Part shown: positions 41,970-50,030 of the stretch, piece by piece
Layout of the letters: every line of letters begins with the position of its first letter
Position numbering within the stretch: the first letter of the stretch is position 1
From: Chryseobacterium polytrichastri
GTDB taxonomy: Bacteria; Bacteroidota; Bacteroidia; Flavobacteriales; Weeksellaceae
Direction: 5' to 3'
NCBI RefSeq assembly: GCF_900142445.1
Contig: NZ_FRAV01000034.1
Coordinates: 1-54,242, forward strand
DNA: 54,242 nucleotides
Program-made: the position numbers and the translations under genes
Notes under the pieces: generated by a model
The model's database searches: none
What the model saw: the letters and a program-made list of their open reading frames with translations, nothing else
What the model was told of the DNA's origin: nothing

Positions 41970-43118
41970 CTATACTTTAGACAACTCCTTTTTAAAGTTT
42001 TCTATCGTTGTTCTATACATTTCCTCATATATAGGAAGAATGTTTTTCAAATCGAATTTTATCGCCTGTTCTTTCGCGTTTATCTTCATTTGGGTTAAAA
42101 GTTCTTCATTGCTCAACAATTTGATTGTGTAGTTACTCATGGCTTCTACATTTCCAATTTCGGCTAAGAAACCTGTCTCGCCCTGAATGTTTACTTCCGG
42201 AATTCCTCCTGCATTTGAGCTGATAACCGGAGTATTTGCGGCCATTGCCTCTAATGCTGCTAAACCAAAACTTTCCTGCTCAGAGGGCAATAGAAATACG
42301 TCTGAAAGCTGAAGGATTCTGTAAAGATCGTTTACTTTTCCTAAAAGACGAATTTTCGAGATTAAATCAGGGTTTTCTTCTAAAAACTGATTGACTTTTT
42401 CCATATCGGGTCCTTCTCCAATGATGATCAGTTTAGATTTTACTTTTTTCTGAACATTTTTGAAAATCTGAAGTACTTCGTCAACACGTTTTACAGGACG
42501 TAAGTTAGAAACGTGAATGAGTATTTTTTCGTCAGGATTGGCAAATTGCGTTCTCTGACAATCACTAGGTTCATCAAATTCGGAATTATCAATAAAATTG
42601 GTAATTACCTGAATCTCTTTTTTAATCTTGAAAAACTGTAGCGTATCTCTTTTTAAGCTTTCAGAAACAGAAGTTATCGCGTCTGATTGATTAATCGAAA
42701 ATTCTACTGCATGTTTGTAGCTTGGATGTTGACCAACAAGGGTAATATCCGTTCCGTGGAGCGTTGTTACCAATGGAACGTCGTTATTGTCCTCTTGCAA
42801 CATTTGCTTAGCCGTAAATGCTGCGTAGGCATAAGGGATGGCATAATGAGCGTGAAGTAAATCTAGTTTATAAAGATTCACGACACGATAGATCATCGAG
42901 CTTAAGGCAATATCATAAGGCTGATATTGAAAAAGAGGGTAGGTCTGAACATTTACTCTGTGGAAGAAAATATTCGGATTGGTAATATCTAGTCTTGCAG
43001 GAAGCGCAGAACTTATGAAGTGAACCTCATAACCTTTATTGGCTAGGGACATTCCTAGTTCTGTAGCTACGATTCCACTTCCTCCGTATGTTGGATAGCA
43101 AAGTATGCCTATTTTCAT
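41970..43118 (-). CDS. bshA: N-acetyl-alpha-D-glucosaminyl L-malate synthase
   Basis: 382 residues, GT4 glycosyltransferase that joins N-acetylglucosamine from UDP-GlcNAc to L-malate, the first step of bacillithiol synthesis. MKIGILCYPTYGGSGIVATELG opens the first Rossmann domain. HAHYAIPYAYAA, the LHGTDITLVG block and SESLKRDT follow. ISNLRPVKRVD-like HVSNLRPVKRVDEV and EQESFGLAALEAMA carry the donor-binding E-x7-E. The closest functional label by motif is BshA; general GT4 enzymes are the alternative. It is 4 bp after the GH3 gene, inside one operon. Other bsh genes are not here. Confidence 0.93.
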   Translation of the reverse strand: MKIGILCYPTYGGSGIVATELGMSLANKGYEVHFISSALPARLDITNPNIFFHRVNVQTYPLFQYQPYDIALSSMIYRVVNLYKLDLLHAHYAIPYAYAAFTAKQMLQEDNNDVPLVTTLHGTDITLVGQHPSYKHAVEFSINQSDAITSVSESLKRDTLQFFKIKKEIQVITNFIDNSEFDEPSDCQRTQFANPDEKILIHVSNLRPVKRVDEVLQIFKNVQKKVKSKLIIIGEGPDMEKVNQFLEENPDLISKIRLLGKVNDLYRILQLSDVFLLPSEQESFGLAALEAMAANTPVISSNAGGIPEVNIQGETGFLAEIGNVEAMSNYTIKLLSNEELLTQMKINAKEQAIKFDLKNILPIYEEMYRTTIENFKKELSKV

Positions 43119-43122
43119 TAGT

Positions 43123-44862
43123 TTATTGTTGTTTTGATGTTGTGAAAACTGTTGAACTCACTTTTGTATTTGATGCAGAACTTGGGTTCAAGTCTATTCC
43201 CATTCCTGCTTTTAAATTATCATTAACTGAAACAGGAAGTCTGCCCCATATTTTTGTTTTTCCGTTGAAAGCATTAGCTGTTGCTGTCATTGAATCATCA
43301 TTGTTTTCATAAGATACAAGAACGGTAGAAACTTTTGAAATATCAATATCTTTCAAAGCGTAAGCACTTCCGAAAACGTTCAGAATAACATTTTGATTTT
43401 TTGTTAGATCAGCCAAGGTTTTTTTCGATGGTTCTGAAATTTTATAAGGTTTGTAAGCGGTAGAATTATCTTTATGGAAACCGACAATTACTGTTGAATT
43501 GGCGGGAATTGAATTAATTTCACTCGCTTTTTTAATAATAATATTTGAACCTAATTGATTGGCAAATGTTTGATAAGGTGCTTCTTCCAATGGAACATAA
43601 TAAATTTGTTTGCCAGTAAGAGGAAGTAGTTTTTTATTGTCTTTTAATAATGTTAAAGCATTTGCATACAGGTTTTGAACTAAATTTGTATGTGAGCTGT
43701 TATTTAGATCTTGATTTACATTTTCTGGATTTTTAGGAGTGTACTTGTCTAAACCTAAATAATATTTTGTTAATAATATTTTCTTTACACTTTCTTCCAC
43801 TCGTGATTGTGGAATATCTCCTTTATCAATCGCTTTTTGAATTAATTTTTTCCCCTCAGAAACACCTTGAGAAAAAAGCATAATATCATTTCCAGCATTG
43901 AAAGCCATAGCATCTAATTCTCCCGGTTTATATTTATTGGCTACAGCGCCCATATTCAGGGCGTCAGTAATAATTAAACCTTTGTAGCCTAATTTTTCTT
44001 TTAATAAACCTGTGATGATGTTTTTAGAAACAGAAGCGGGAATTCCTTTTCCAGATTCTAAGCTTGGAACATACAAATGTGCTACCATTACTCCTCCGAT
44101 TCCTTTATTCATTAAGGCTTTGAATGGTGCCAATTCAATTTTATTTAATCTTTCGATACTGTGTGAAACCACCGGAAGATCAAGGTGTGAATCTGTACTT
44201 GTATCACCATGTCCCGGAAAATGTTTTATGGCTGCAAGAATATTATTATTCTGAAGTCCGTTTGAATAAGACAATGCCGAGTTAATTACGTTGTCAACCT
44301 CAGATCCAAAACTTCTGTTTCCAATAATCGGATTATTAGGATTTGTATTAACGTCAACAACTGGCGCAAAATCCCAATTGATGCCCATTCGGTGGCAGTC
44401 TTCGGCTATTTTGGCAGACATCTGCTCAATTAAATTTTTATCCTGGATAGCACCTAAAGTCATGGCCCATGGAAATTTATGAGCGGCAGCAATTCTTTGA
44501 AACAATCCCCATTCAGCATCCATCCCGATCATTAATGGGATTTTAGATTTTTGCTGGAATTCATTAACCAAATTAATTTCCTTCGCTGCATCATCCTGCA
44601 TTAAGATTAAACCACCAATTTTATCATTTAAAACAATGTTTCGTACCTGATTAATGTGGTTTTCATCTTTGTTGGTATATAATGCAACAATAAAAAGCTG
44701 ACCTAGTTTTTCGTCTTGAGAAAGAGATTTATAAGTTGTATCAACCCATTGATTCGCTTTGTTTATATCTGTTTGAGAAATGTTTTTAGGCTGGTATTGA
44801 GCTGCCGTTTTTGTGCTCATGCCTAAGAATATAAAGAGGGAAATATAAGCTGCTTTCTTCAT
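43123..44862 (-). CDS. Glycoside hydrolase family 3 protein (beta-N-acetylhexosaminidase type)
   Basis: 579 residues with a signal peptide (1-21, ending TKTAA). GH3 barrel about 30-385: KIPLMIGMDAEWGLFQRI (substrate Asp/Glu region), KHFPGHGDTSTDSH near residue 214 (the NagZ-type His/Asp acid-base loop), and DALNMGAV near residue 299 with the nucleophile Asp. The C-terminal half-domain resembles GH3_C. The NagZ-like motif favours exo-beta-N-acetylglucosaminidase on peptidoglycan or glycan fragments. Unlike E. coli NagZ it is exported. It leads the five-gene operon with bshA; the promoter at 44880-44911 is good. Confidence 0.9.
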   Translation of the reverse strand: MKKAAYISLFIFLGMSTKTAAQYQPKNISQTDINKANQWVDTTYKSLSQDEKLGQLFIVALYTNKDENHINQVRNIVLNDKIGGLILMQDDAAKEINLVNEFQQKSKIPLMIGMDAEWGLFQRIAAAHKFPWAMTLGAIQDKNLIEQMSAKIAEDCHRMGINWDFAPVVDVNTNPNNPIIGNRSFGSEVDNVINSALSYSNGLQNNNILAAIKHFPGHGDTSTDSHLDLPVVSHSIERLNKIELAPFKALMNKGIGGVMVAHLYVPSLESGKGIPASVSKNIITGLLKEKLGYKGLIITDALNMGAVANKYKPGELDAMAFNAGNDIMLFSQGVSEGKKLIQKAIDKGDIPQSRVEESVKKILLTKYYLGLDKYTPKNPENVNQDLNNSSHTNLVQNLYANALTLLKDNKKLLPLTGKQIYYVPLEEAPYQTFANQLGSNIIIKKASEINSIPANSTVIVGFHKDNSTAYKPYKISEPSKKTLADLTKNQNVILNVFGSAYALKDIDISKVSTVLVSYENNDDSMTATANAFNGKTKIWGRLPVSVNDNLKAGMGIDLNPSSASNTKVSSTVFTTSKQQ

Positions 44863-44879
44863 TACTTTTTGAATATAAA

Positions 44880-44911
44880 CAAAAATACAATTAAAATAAG
44901 GATGAAAACAA
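44880..44911 (-). promoter_or_regulatory. Promoter of the GH3-bshA operon
   Basis: On the minus strand TTG (44911-44909), a 21-base spacer and TATTTTTG (44887-44880), an exact -7 box. The predicted RNA start is about 11 bases before the ATG at 44862. Confidence 0.7.
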
Positions 44912-44976
44912 TGTTTTTAAGTTTTTTGGTATATGTTTTGAATAAGCCATATCAATAATAATTAAACTTTTATAAA

Positions 44977-45510
44977 ATGAAAAAATTTCTTCCAATTTTA
45001 CTTTTAGCTTTTGTGAGTCTATTCACATATAGCTGTAAGGATGATAATCATGTGGATAGTGATACTGTATCTATAATGAGAGATGTTACAGGGTCATTTA
45101 CAAATGCGAACAATTATGCTTTTACACAAGGTATTAATATTGCAAGTACAGATGTAGTTTTAGTATATAAGAATGTTGGTAATGCTTGGCAACTTATTCC
45201 TAAGATGGTTTACATACCAAACTCTACAGGAATGCCAAACAATAGAGAGTTTCAGTATAACTTTGTTTTCGATTCTCAAAATGTTCAAATTAGAATTGAT
45301 GATCAAAACTTTAACTTATCAACTGGGTTGAATTCAACAGAGATTACTCAGTATTTGTCTAATCAAACTTTTAGAATCGTTCTCGTTCCTGCTAATGGAT
45401 CAGGGCAGCATGCTAAACAGTCAGCACCTGTAGATTATAACGATTACAATGCTGTTGTACAATATTATCATTTAAATGATTCTAATGTGCCTAAAACTAA
45501 AGCAAAATAA
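44977..45510 (+). CDS. Predicted lipoprotein, function unknown
   Basis: 177 residues. A lipoprotein signal peptide with the lipobox TYSC (Cys20) follows MKKFLPILLLAFVSLF, and the acidic KDDNHVDSD after the cysteine is a typical surface-export pattern in Bacteroidota. The mature protein is Asn/Thr/Val-rich with beta character (FTNANNYAFTQGINIAS, REFQYNFVFDSQNVQIRID). I do not recognise the family. It stands alone between the GH3 operon promoter and a terminator. Confidence 0.78.
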   Translation: MKKFLPILLLAFVSLFTYSCKDDNHVDSDTVSIMRDVTGSFTNANNYAFTQGINIASTDVVLVYKNVGNAWQLIPKMVYIPNSTGMPNNREFQYNFVFDSQNVQIRIDDQNFNLSTGLNSTEITQYLSNQTFRIVLVPANGSGQHAKQSAPVDYNDYNAVVQYYHLNDSNVPKTKAK

Positions 45511-45537
45511 GAATATATCTTTTCAATTTTTATAATT

Positions 45538-45573
45538 AAAAAAGCTCCGGAAGAATTTCTTTCGGAGCTTTTG
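45538..45573. terminator. Bidirectional terminator between lipoprotein and ribA genes
   Basis: AAAGCTCCG (45541-45549) pairs with CGGAGCTTT (45563-45571), flanked by A- and T-runs. It serves the converging lipoprotein and ribA units. Confidence 0.82.
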
Positions 45574-45585
45574 ATTGTATTGAGT

Positions 45586-46182
45586 TTAATTATCGTTGTC
45601 ATCAAGAAGATGTCCAAAGTAATCTCTTTTTGTTTGTAAATATCCTTTGCTATTCTCATTAGCCGGAATTTGTAAAGGAATTCTTGAATTGAGGTGAATA
45701 TTACTATTTTCTACATGCTTTACCTTTTCAGGATTATTGGTAAGAAGATTGATATCTTTTATATCCAGTAAATTCAATATATCAATAGCAACTCCAAAGT
45801 TTCTGTCGTCTGCAGGAAGACCTAGTTTTAGGTTGGCTTCTACAGTGTCAAATCCTTTTTCTTGTAAAGAGTAGGCTTTTAATTTATTGATGATTCCTAT
45901 ATTTCTTCCTTCCTGTCGAAGATAAATAATAATTCCTCCCTTTTCATGGGTGTACTTCATTGCGGCATCAAGTTGCTGCCCGCATTCACATTTTTTTGAA
46001 TGGAAAACTTCTCCCGTAATACATTCTGAGTGGAAACGTACATTTACAGGCTTAGAAAAGTCTGTATTTTCGGCGATAATAGCCATATGAGGCATCCAGT
46101 CGTTCTCATTTTCGGAGAAAGCAATCATTCGGAAATTGCCGTGTTCTGTAGGAACGTTAGCTTCCGCCTGAATTTTTATCAT
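45586..46182 (-). CDS. ribA: GTP cyclohydrolase II
   Basis: 198 residues. Opens GTP to the first riboflavin-pathway pyrimidine. Zinc ligands Cys54, Cys65 and Cys67 (HSECITGEVFHSKKCEC) sit at the same numbers as in E. coli RibA. YLRQEGRNIGI (88-97) holds the catalytic Arg, and DDRNFGVAIDILNLL and NPEKV complete the GTP site. It is the stand-alone form without a fused RibB domain. Last gene of the minus-strand run, 19 bp after the lipoprotein gene. Confidence 0.95.
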   Translation of the reverse strand: MIKIQAEANVPTEHGNFRMIAFSENENDWMPHMAIIAENTDFSKPVNVRFHSECITGEVFHSKKCECGQQLDAAMKYTHEKGGIIIYLRQEGRNIGIINKLKAYSLQEKGFDTVEANLKLGLPADDRNFGVAIDILNLLDIKDINLLTNNPEKVKHVENSNIHLNSRIPLQIPANENSKGYLQTKRDYFGHLLDDNDN

Positions 46183-46201
46183 TAATAATTCGAATTAGTT
46201 T

Positions 46202-46660
46202 TTAATTTCCTTTTAAAGAATCTTCAATAACGGTGATATTGGTTTTTAGTCTTACCAAATATCTGTTAAGAACTTCGTCATCATCTTTGTTGAGATGCTG
46301 TCTTAGTTTTTGAATTTTTTTATAAGATTTTTCGAAGCTTTTAATTGCTCTGTTCTTTCCTGAAAGATTATTGGCATCAATTGCATAGAGATAGTTTTGT
46401 AAGCTGTATTTCAGATTTATTACTTCCTCATTTAATCCAGAATTTTTGAACTTAGGAAAAGTTGAAATTAGATTAGAGATTTCTGATGCATTTACATTTT
46501 CTTTAATGTTGATGTCGATGCTTTTCTTTACCCCTCTATCGGAATCAGAACCTTTGGCTTCGCTATAAAAATTATTAGACAGCGGAGAAAAATTTAATTT
46601 TTCCGTTGCGCAGGATGATGTTATAATTATTAGTACTCCGAAAAAAAATAGTCGTTTCAT
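46202..46660 (-). CDS. Predicted lipoprotein
   Basis: 152 residues. Lipobox SSC (Cys17) after MKRLFFFGVLIIITS. The mature part is helical and charged (YAIDANNLSGKNRAIKSFEK, QKLRQHLNKDDDEVLNRYL) without recognisable domain. It overlaps the DUF4254 gene by 4 bp (ATGA type), so the two are coupled. No other function can be read from the sequence. Confidence 0.78.
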   Translation of the reverse strand: MKRLFFFGVLIIITSSCATEKLNFSPLSNNFYSEAKGSDSDRGVKKSIDINIKENVNASEISNLISTFPKFKNSGLNEEVINLKYSLQNYLYAIDANNLSGKNRAIKSFEKSYKKIQKLRQHLNKDDDEVLNRYLVRLKTNITVIEDSLKGN

Positions 46661-47268
46661 TTTTGCCCCTTTTGATAAAGGATTGGGTTAAGACTGTCAT
46701 CGTTATACATTTTCATTTGTTTGTATACCTTCATCTTAACATCACCGTTCTCAATATCAGTAAGCAACTGATTAATAGAAGTTGACAGGTCCTCTTTCTG
46801 AGTAAGTAGTACATCCAATTTTGCCTGGCAATTTAGACGATGCTCTTCAGAAGCGGATTCTCTGTTAGCTTCTAACGACATATGATAAACCTTTAATGCA
46901 AGAATTGATAGTCTGTCTACAGCCCAAGCGGGTGTTTCAGTATTGATTTTTGCATCAGATTTAGGAGTTATATTTTCAAACTTTTTAAGAAACCAACTAT
47001 CTATAAATTCTACTAAATCAGTTCTTTGCTGATTAGAAGCGTCTATTGTTCTCTTTAATTGAAGAGCTTCGGTCGGATCTATATTCTCATCTCTAATTAT
47101 ATCTTCCAAATGCCATTGAACGGTATCAATCCAGTTCTTTGCATACAAAATTCGTTCCAAACTATCTTTTTCGAATGGATTATTAACTAGAGTGTTAACG
47201 TTATCAAGCACGTGATAATCTTCAATAGATTTATTGAAGATTGGCCATGCAATCTCTGTAAAGTTCAT
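46657..47268 (-). CDS. DUF4254 domain-containing protein
   Basis: 203 residues, cytoplasmic, mainly helical. ILYAKNWIDTVQWHLEDIIRDENIDP, TIDASNQQRTDLVEFID and AWAVDRLSILALKVYHM match the DUF4254 family of unknown function, found in Bacteroidota and Proteobacteria, often near lipopolysaccharide or cell-envelope genes. It follows tatA by 15 bp and overlaps the lipoprotein gene by 4 bp. Confidence 0.87.
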   Translation of the reverse strand: MNFTEIAWPIFNKSIEDYHVLDNVNTLVNNPFEKDSLERILYAKNWIDTVQWHLEDIIRDENIDPTEALQLKRTIDASNQQRTDLVEFIDSWFLKKFENITPKSDAKINTETPAWAVDRLSILALKVYHMSLEANRESASEEHRLNCQAKLDVLLTQKEDLSTSINQLLTDIENGDVKMKVYKQMKMYNDDSLNPILYQKGQK

Positions 47269-47283
47269 TTCTTCTATAGAATT

Positions 47284-47496
47284 TTAGTTGCTGGTAGGAT
47301 TGTTGTCAGGAGAAGGTTTCTTTTCTTCAGCACCTGGTTTGTCTTCTTCTTTTACAGCATCTTTGAATTCTTTAATACCTGAACCAACGCCTCTCATTAA
47401 TTCCGGGATTTTTTTACCTCCGAAAAGTAATACAAGAAGTATTGCAACGATCAAGATATGTTGCCACGATAAGGCTAATATTGTTAGTGTTTGCAT
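47284..47496 (-). CDS. tatA: Twin-arginine translocase TatA/TatE family subunit
   Basis: 70 residues: an N-terminal membrane helix (LSWQHILIVAILLVLLF), the glycine hinge FGGKKIPELMRGVGSGIKEFK and a short amphipathic helix, then an acidic Pro-rich tail. This is the pore-forming component for folded-protein export. The ATG at 47496 (MQTLTILALSWQ) gives the normal length; a longer frame reaching 47541 would overlap the EnvC-like gene. TatC is not in the window. Confidence 0.93.
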   Translation of the reverse strand: MQTLTILALSWQHILIVAILLVLLFGGKKIPELMRGVGSGIKEFKDAVKEEDKPGAEEKKPSPDNNPTSN

Positions 47497-47525
47497 TGCT
47501 AAATTTTTTACAAAGTTAATCTTTT

Positions 47526-49085
47526 TTAATAAGAAACCCAACCTAATGGATCAACAGGTGTAGTTCCGCTCCATACCTGGAAATCAAGAGTGTAAGAGCC
47601 GTCAAAATCCTGTCCTACTACTCCTACAGGAGTGCCTGCAGAAACTTGTTGACCTTTAGAAACGCTCACACTTCCTAAGTTGGAATAAATGGTAAAGTAG
47701 TTTCCATGTTTTACCATGACCGTTTTTGTTCCATCACTGTTGGCTAAGATTGATGATACTGATCCTGGGAATACACATTTTGCACGTGTTCCTGAAGGTA
47801 CAGAAATTTTAATCCCGTTATTTTCTTCAACAATATTTTTGAAAACCGGGTGAGGTTGTCTTCCGAATCGGTGTGTAACCTGGCCTTTATCTACCGGAAA
47901 GCCTAATCTTCCTCTATTTTCTGCAAAGTTATTTCCTGCCACTGTAGAAGAAACCCCATAGTTAGTCATTGCTTTGCTTTCTGCTGCTTTTTTCTCGTCG
48001 TCTTTTTTCTTTGTAAGTGCAGCTTCTGCAGCTCTTGCAGCAATTAATTTGTTTGAAGCTTCTCTTGCTTTTGCATTGGCTTCTTCTGTTGCTTTGGTAG
48101 CTGCTACTTTTCTTGCAGCATCTTTTGCATTAGCTTCGGCTCTTGCAGCTTCTTCTGTACGTTTCTTTTCTTCTGCAGCTCTTTTAGCAGCTAATTCTGT
48201 TGCTCTTTTGGCCTCAGCTTCTGCTAATAGTCTTTCTTTTTCTAATGCTTCAGCTCTAGCTCTGTTTTCAGCTTCGATTCTTGCTTTTTCTCTTTCAGCA
48301 GCAATCTTTGCAAGACGTATTTTTTCAGCTTCAGCCTTTCTTCTTGCTTCTTCTTCAGCTTTTGCTATTCTGATTTCTTCAGCAATAATAGATCTTATCT
48401 GTCCTTCAAGCGCTTTAGACTGCGTTTGTTTTTGTTTAAGCTCAACCGTTAACTGTGATTCATTTTTCTTGAATTCTGCTACAAGCTGTTCTTTCTGAGC
48501 TCTTTCAGCATTTATTGTTGTTAAATCTTTTTGTTGATTAACTAAAAGCTGATCTTTATCTTTAATTGATTTTTGTCTCTGAACGATGGTGTTTTTTATT
48601 TTGGCTGCAGCATTTGAAATTTCAGCAGCTTTTTTATCCTGATAATCAGAATATTCTTTTAAGTACTGAACTCTTCTGATTGCTTCACCCATGTTTTTGG
48701 CAGAAAGAATGAAAGTTACCTTATTTTGTACACCTTTATTTTTGTAGGCATTCACCAAAATATCAGCATAGTTTTTCCTAAGAATTGCTAATTCTTTGTT
48801 CTGACGGTTGATTTCTAACTGACGAAGATAGATATCATCCTCAATAAATCTTTTTTCTTTTTGAGTATTAGTATATACTTTTTCTCTTAAAACTAATTTT
48901 TTATTGACGTTGGTAAGGTATGCTATAGAAAGTTTAGATTCGCTTCTGGTTTTAGCTAAATCTGAATTTATTTGTGCAATTTGTTTTTTAAGGTCGGAAT
49001 TTTGTTGCTGTAATTGCTCTTTTTTTTGCCCATATTGCAATGAGAACAGCAAAATACCCATTAAAAAGCTAAATTTTTTAATCAT
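47526..49085 (-). CDS. EnvC-like murein hydrolase activator (degenerate M23 domain)
   Basis: 519 residues. Signal peptide 1-20 (ending SLQYGQ), then coiled coil to about 350 (a long Ala/Glu/Arg/Lys run at about 235-350), and a LytM/M23-like domain at about 390-519 (GIKISVPSGTRAKCVFPGSV ... VSKGQQVSAGTPVGVVGQ). Zinc ligands of active M23 enzymes are lost: the H-x-x-x-D site reads NGIKISVP, and the final L-H-F is L-D-F in YTLDFQVW. That fits an activator of amidases like E. coli EnvC. It overlaps the DUF4292 gene by 4 bp and is 29 bp upstream of tatA. Confidence 0.88.
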   Translation of the reverse strand: MIKKFSFLMGILLFSLQYGQKKEQLQQQNSDLKKQIAQINSDLAKTRSESKLSIAYLTNVNKKLVLREKVYTNTQKEKRFIEDDIYLRQLEINRQNKELAILRKNYADILVNAYKNKGVQNKVTFILSAKNMGEAIRRVQYLKEYSDYQDKKAAEISNAAAKIKNTIVQRQKSIKDKDQLLVNQQKDLTTINAERAQKEQLVAEFKKNESQLTVELKQKQTQSKALEGQIRSIIAEEIRIAKAEEEARRKAEAEKIRLAKIAAEREKARIEAENRARAEALEKERLLAEAEAKRATELAAKRAAEEKKRTEEAARAEANAKDAARKVAATKATEEANAKAREASNKLIAARAAEAALTKKKDDEKKAAESKAMTNYGVSSTVAGNNFAENRGRLGFPVDKGQVTHRFGRQPHPVFKNIVEENNGIKISVPSGTRAKCVFPGSVSSILANSDGTKTVMVKHGNYFTIYSNLGSVSVSKGQQVSAGTPVGVVGQDFDGSYTLDFQVWSGTTPVDPLGWVSY

Positions 49086-49927
49086 TTAATTTCGATTTTC
49101 TTATAATTGGCTGGAACTGAATACGGAGTTTCCATCTTAGAAAAATCAAATTTCGTATTTTCTAGTAAAATCTGACTGCTTTTTGAACCTTTTATAATTA
49201 TTTTAACATTTTTTGGTAGACGAATTTCGTTATATACATTCCAATTACTGTAAGATATTTCTAATTCATCAGGAGATAGAACATCTTTTAAATTTACATT
49301 CAATAAATCATAATTTTCATCATATTGCAACGTAATTTTATACTCTCTTGTTTTTTCGTCAGTAACGATTTTTTGATTGACATTGGAAGCCATTTTGTAT
49401 CCCTGCGCATTTTTTGTAAGCGTAAACTGAGAATCGCTGATTTTTACAAAAGTCCTACCCATCAATATTTTCTCCAATGATTTATAATCAATGAAATTAA
49501 CATTAAGTAAATTATTAAGATAATCGAAATCAGAATCAATGTATGATTTACTGGTTTTGTCCTGTCCTTTTATTCCTTCAGGAGTTGCGATACCTCGTGC
49601 AACAGTAAACAAAAATGCAGTTAAATTCATCCAAACCTTTTGATTGTTTTCGATATAAATAGTCGCATCAAGAGTCGGGATAAAGTTTCCTGTCTCTACA
49701 TTTACTTTACTGCTGATTTTTATCTGATCGAATTTGGGTGGAATAAGAACATGCTCATAGAATGAAAGCTTATCTCTTACAGGCTCAGTAGCATCCTTTG
49801 GATTTCCATCGTCTTTTACTGCGACAGTGCTGTCTTGTATATTGCTGTTGTTCTTTTTAGCGACATTCCTTGTCTTACAGGATGACAAAACGAAAAGTAG
49901 TAAAATTAATGGTATCCAGTTTTTCAT
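49082..49927 (-). CDS. DUF4292 domain-containing lipoprotein
   Basis: 281 residues from the ATG at 49927. Lipobox SSC after MKNWIPLILLLFVL. The rest is a long beta structure resembling LolA/LppX-like lipoprotein carriers (DQIKISSKVNVETGNFIPTL, KVWMNLTAFLFTVARG, YDLLNVNLKDVLSPDELEI). A role in lipoprotein or lipid handling is suggested only by fold resemblance. The frame stays open to 49981, but that start would lack the signal peptide. A 14-bp palindrome overlaps its promoter region. It overlaps envC by 4 bp. Confidence 0.83.
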   Translation of the reverse strand: MKNWIPLILLLFVLSSCKTRNVAKKNNSNIQDSTVAVKDDGNPKDATEPVRDKLSFYEHVLIPPKFDQIKISSKVNVETGNFIPTLDATIYIENNQKVWMNLTAFLFTVARGIATPEGIKGQDKTSKSYIDSDFDYLNNLLNVNFIDYKSLEKILMGRTFVKISDSQFTLTKNAQGYKMASNVNQKIVTDEKTREYKITLQYDENYDLLNVNLKDVLSPDELEISYSNWNVYNEIRLPKNVKIIIKGSKSSQILLENTKFDFSKMETPYSVPANYKKIEIK

Positions 49928-49971
49928 GTATTTATCTTTTTGATTGAGGTAATACTTTGCAATATTAACGC

Positions 49972-50001
49972 CAAACCACACAAAACATTTTGTGTGGTTT
50001 G
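49972..50001. repeat. 14-bp perfect palindrome upstream of the DUF4292 gene
   Basis: CAAACCACACAAAA (49972-49985) is mirrored exactly at 49988-50001 around CA. No T-run follows on either strand except weakly, so it is as likely an operator or processing hairpin as a terminator for the nucleotidyltransferase gene. Confidence 0.75.
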
Positions 50002-50030
50002 AAGATATATAATTTAAATTAAATAAACTC

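Noticed and set aside
47974..48498. 174-residue plus-strand frame rich in Ala, Ser and Phe
   Set aside because: It is antisense to the Ala/Glu/Lys/Arg coiled coil of the EnvC-like gene; repetitive codons keep the opposite frame open. No start context or family match.
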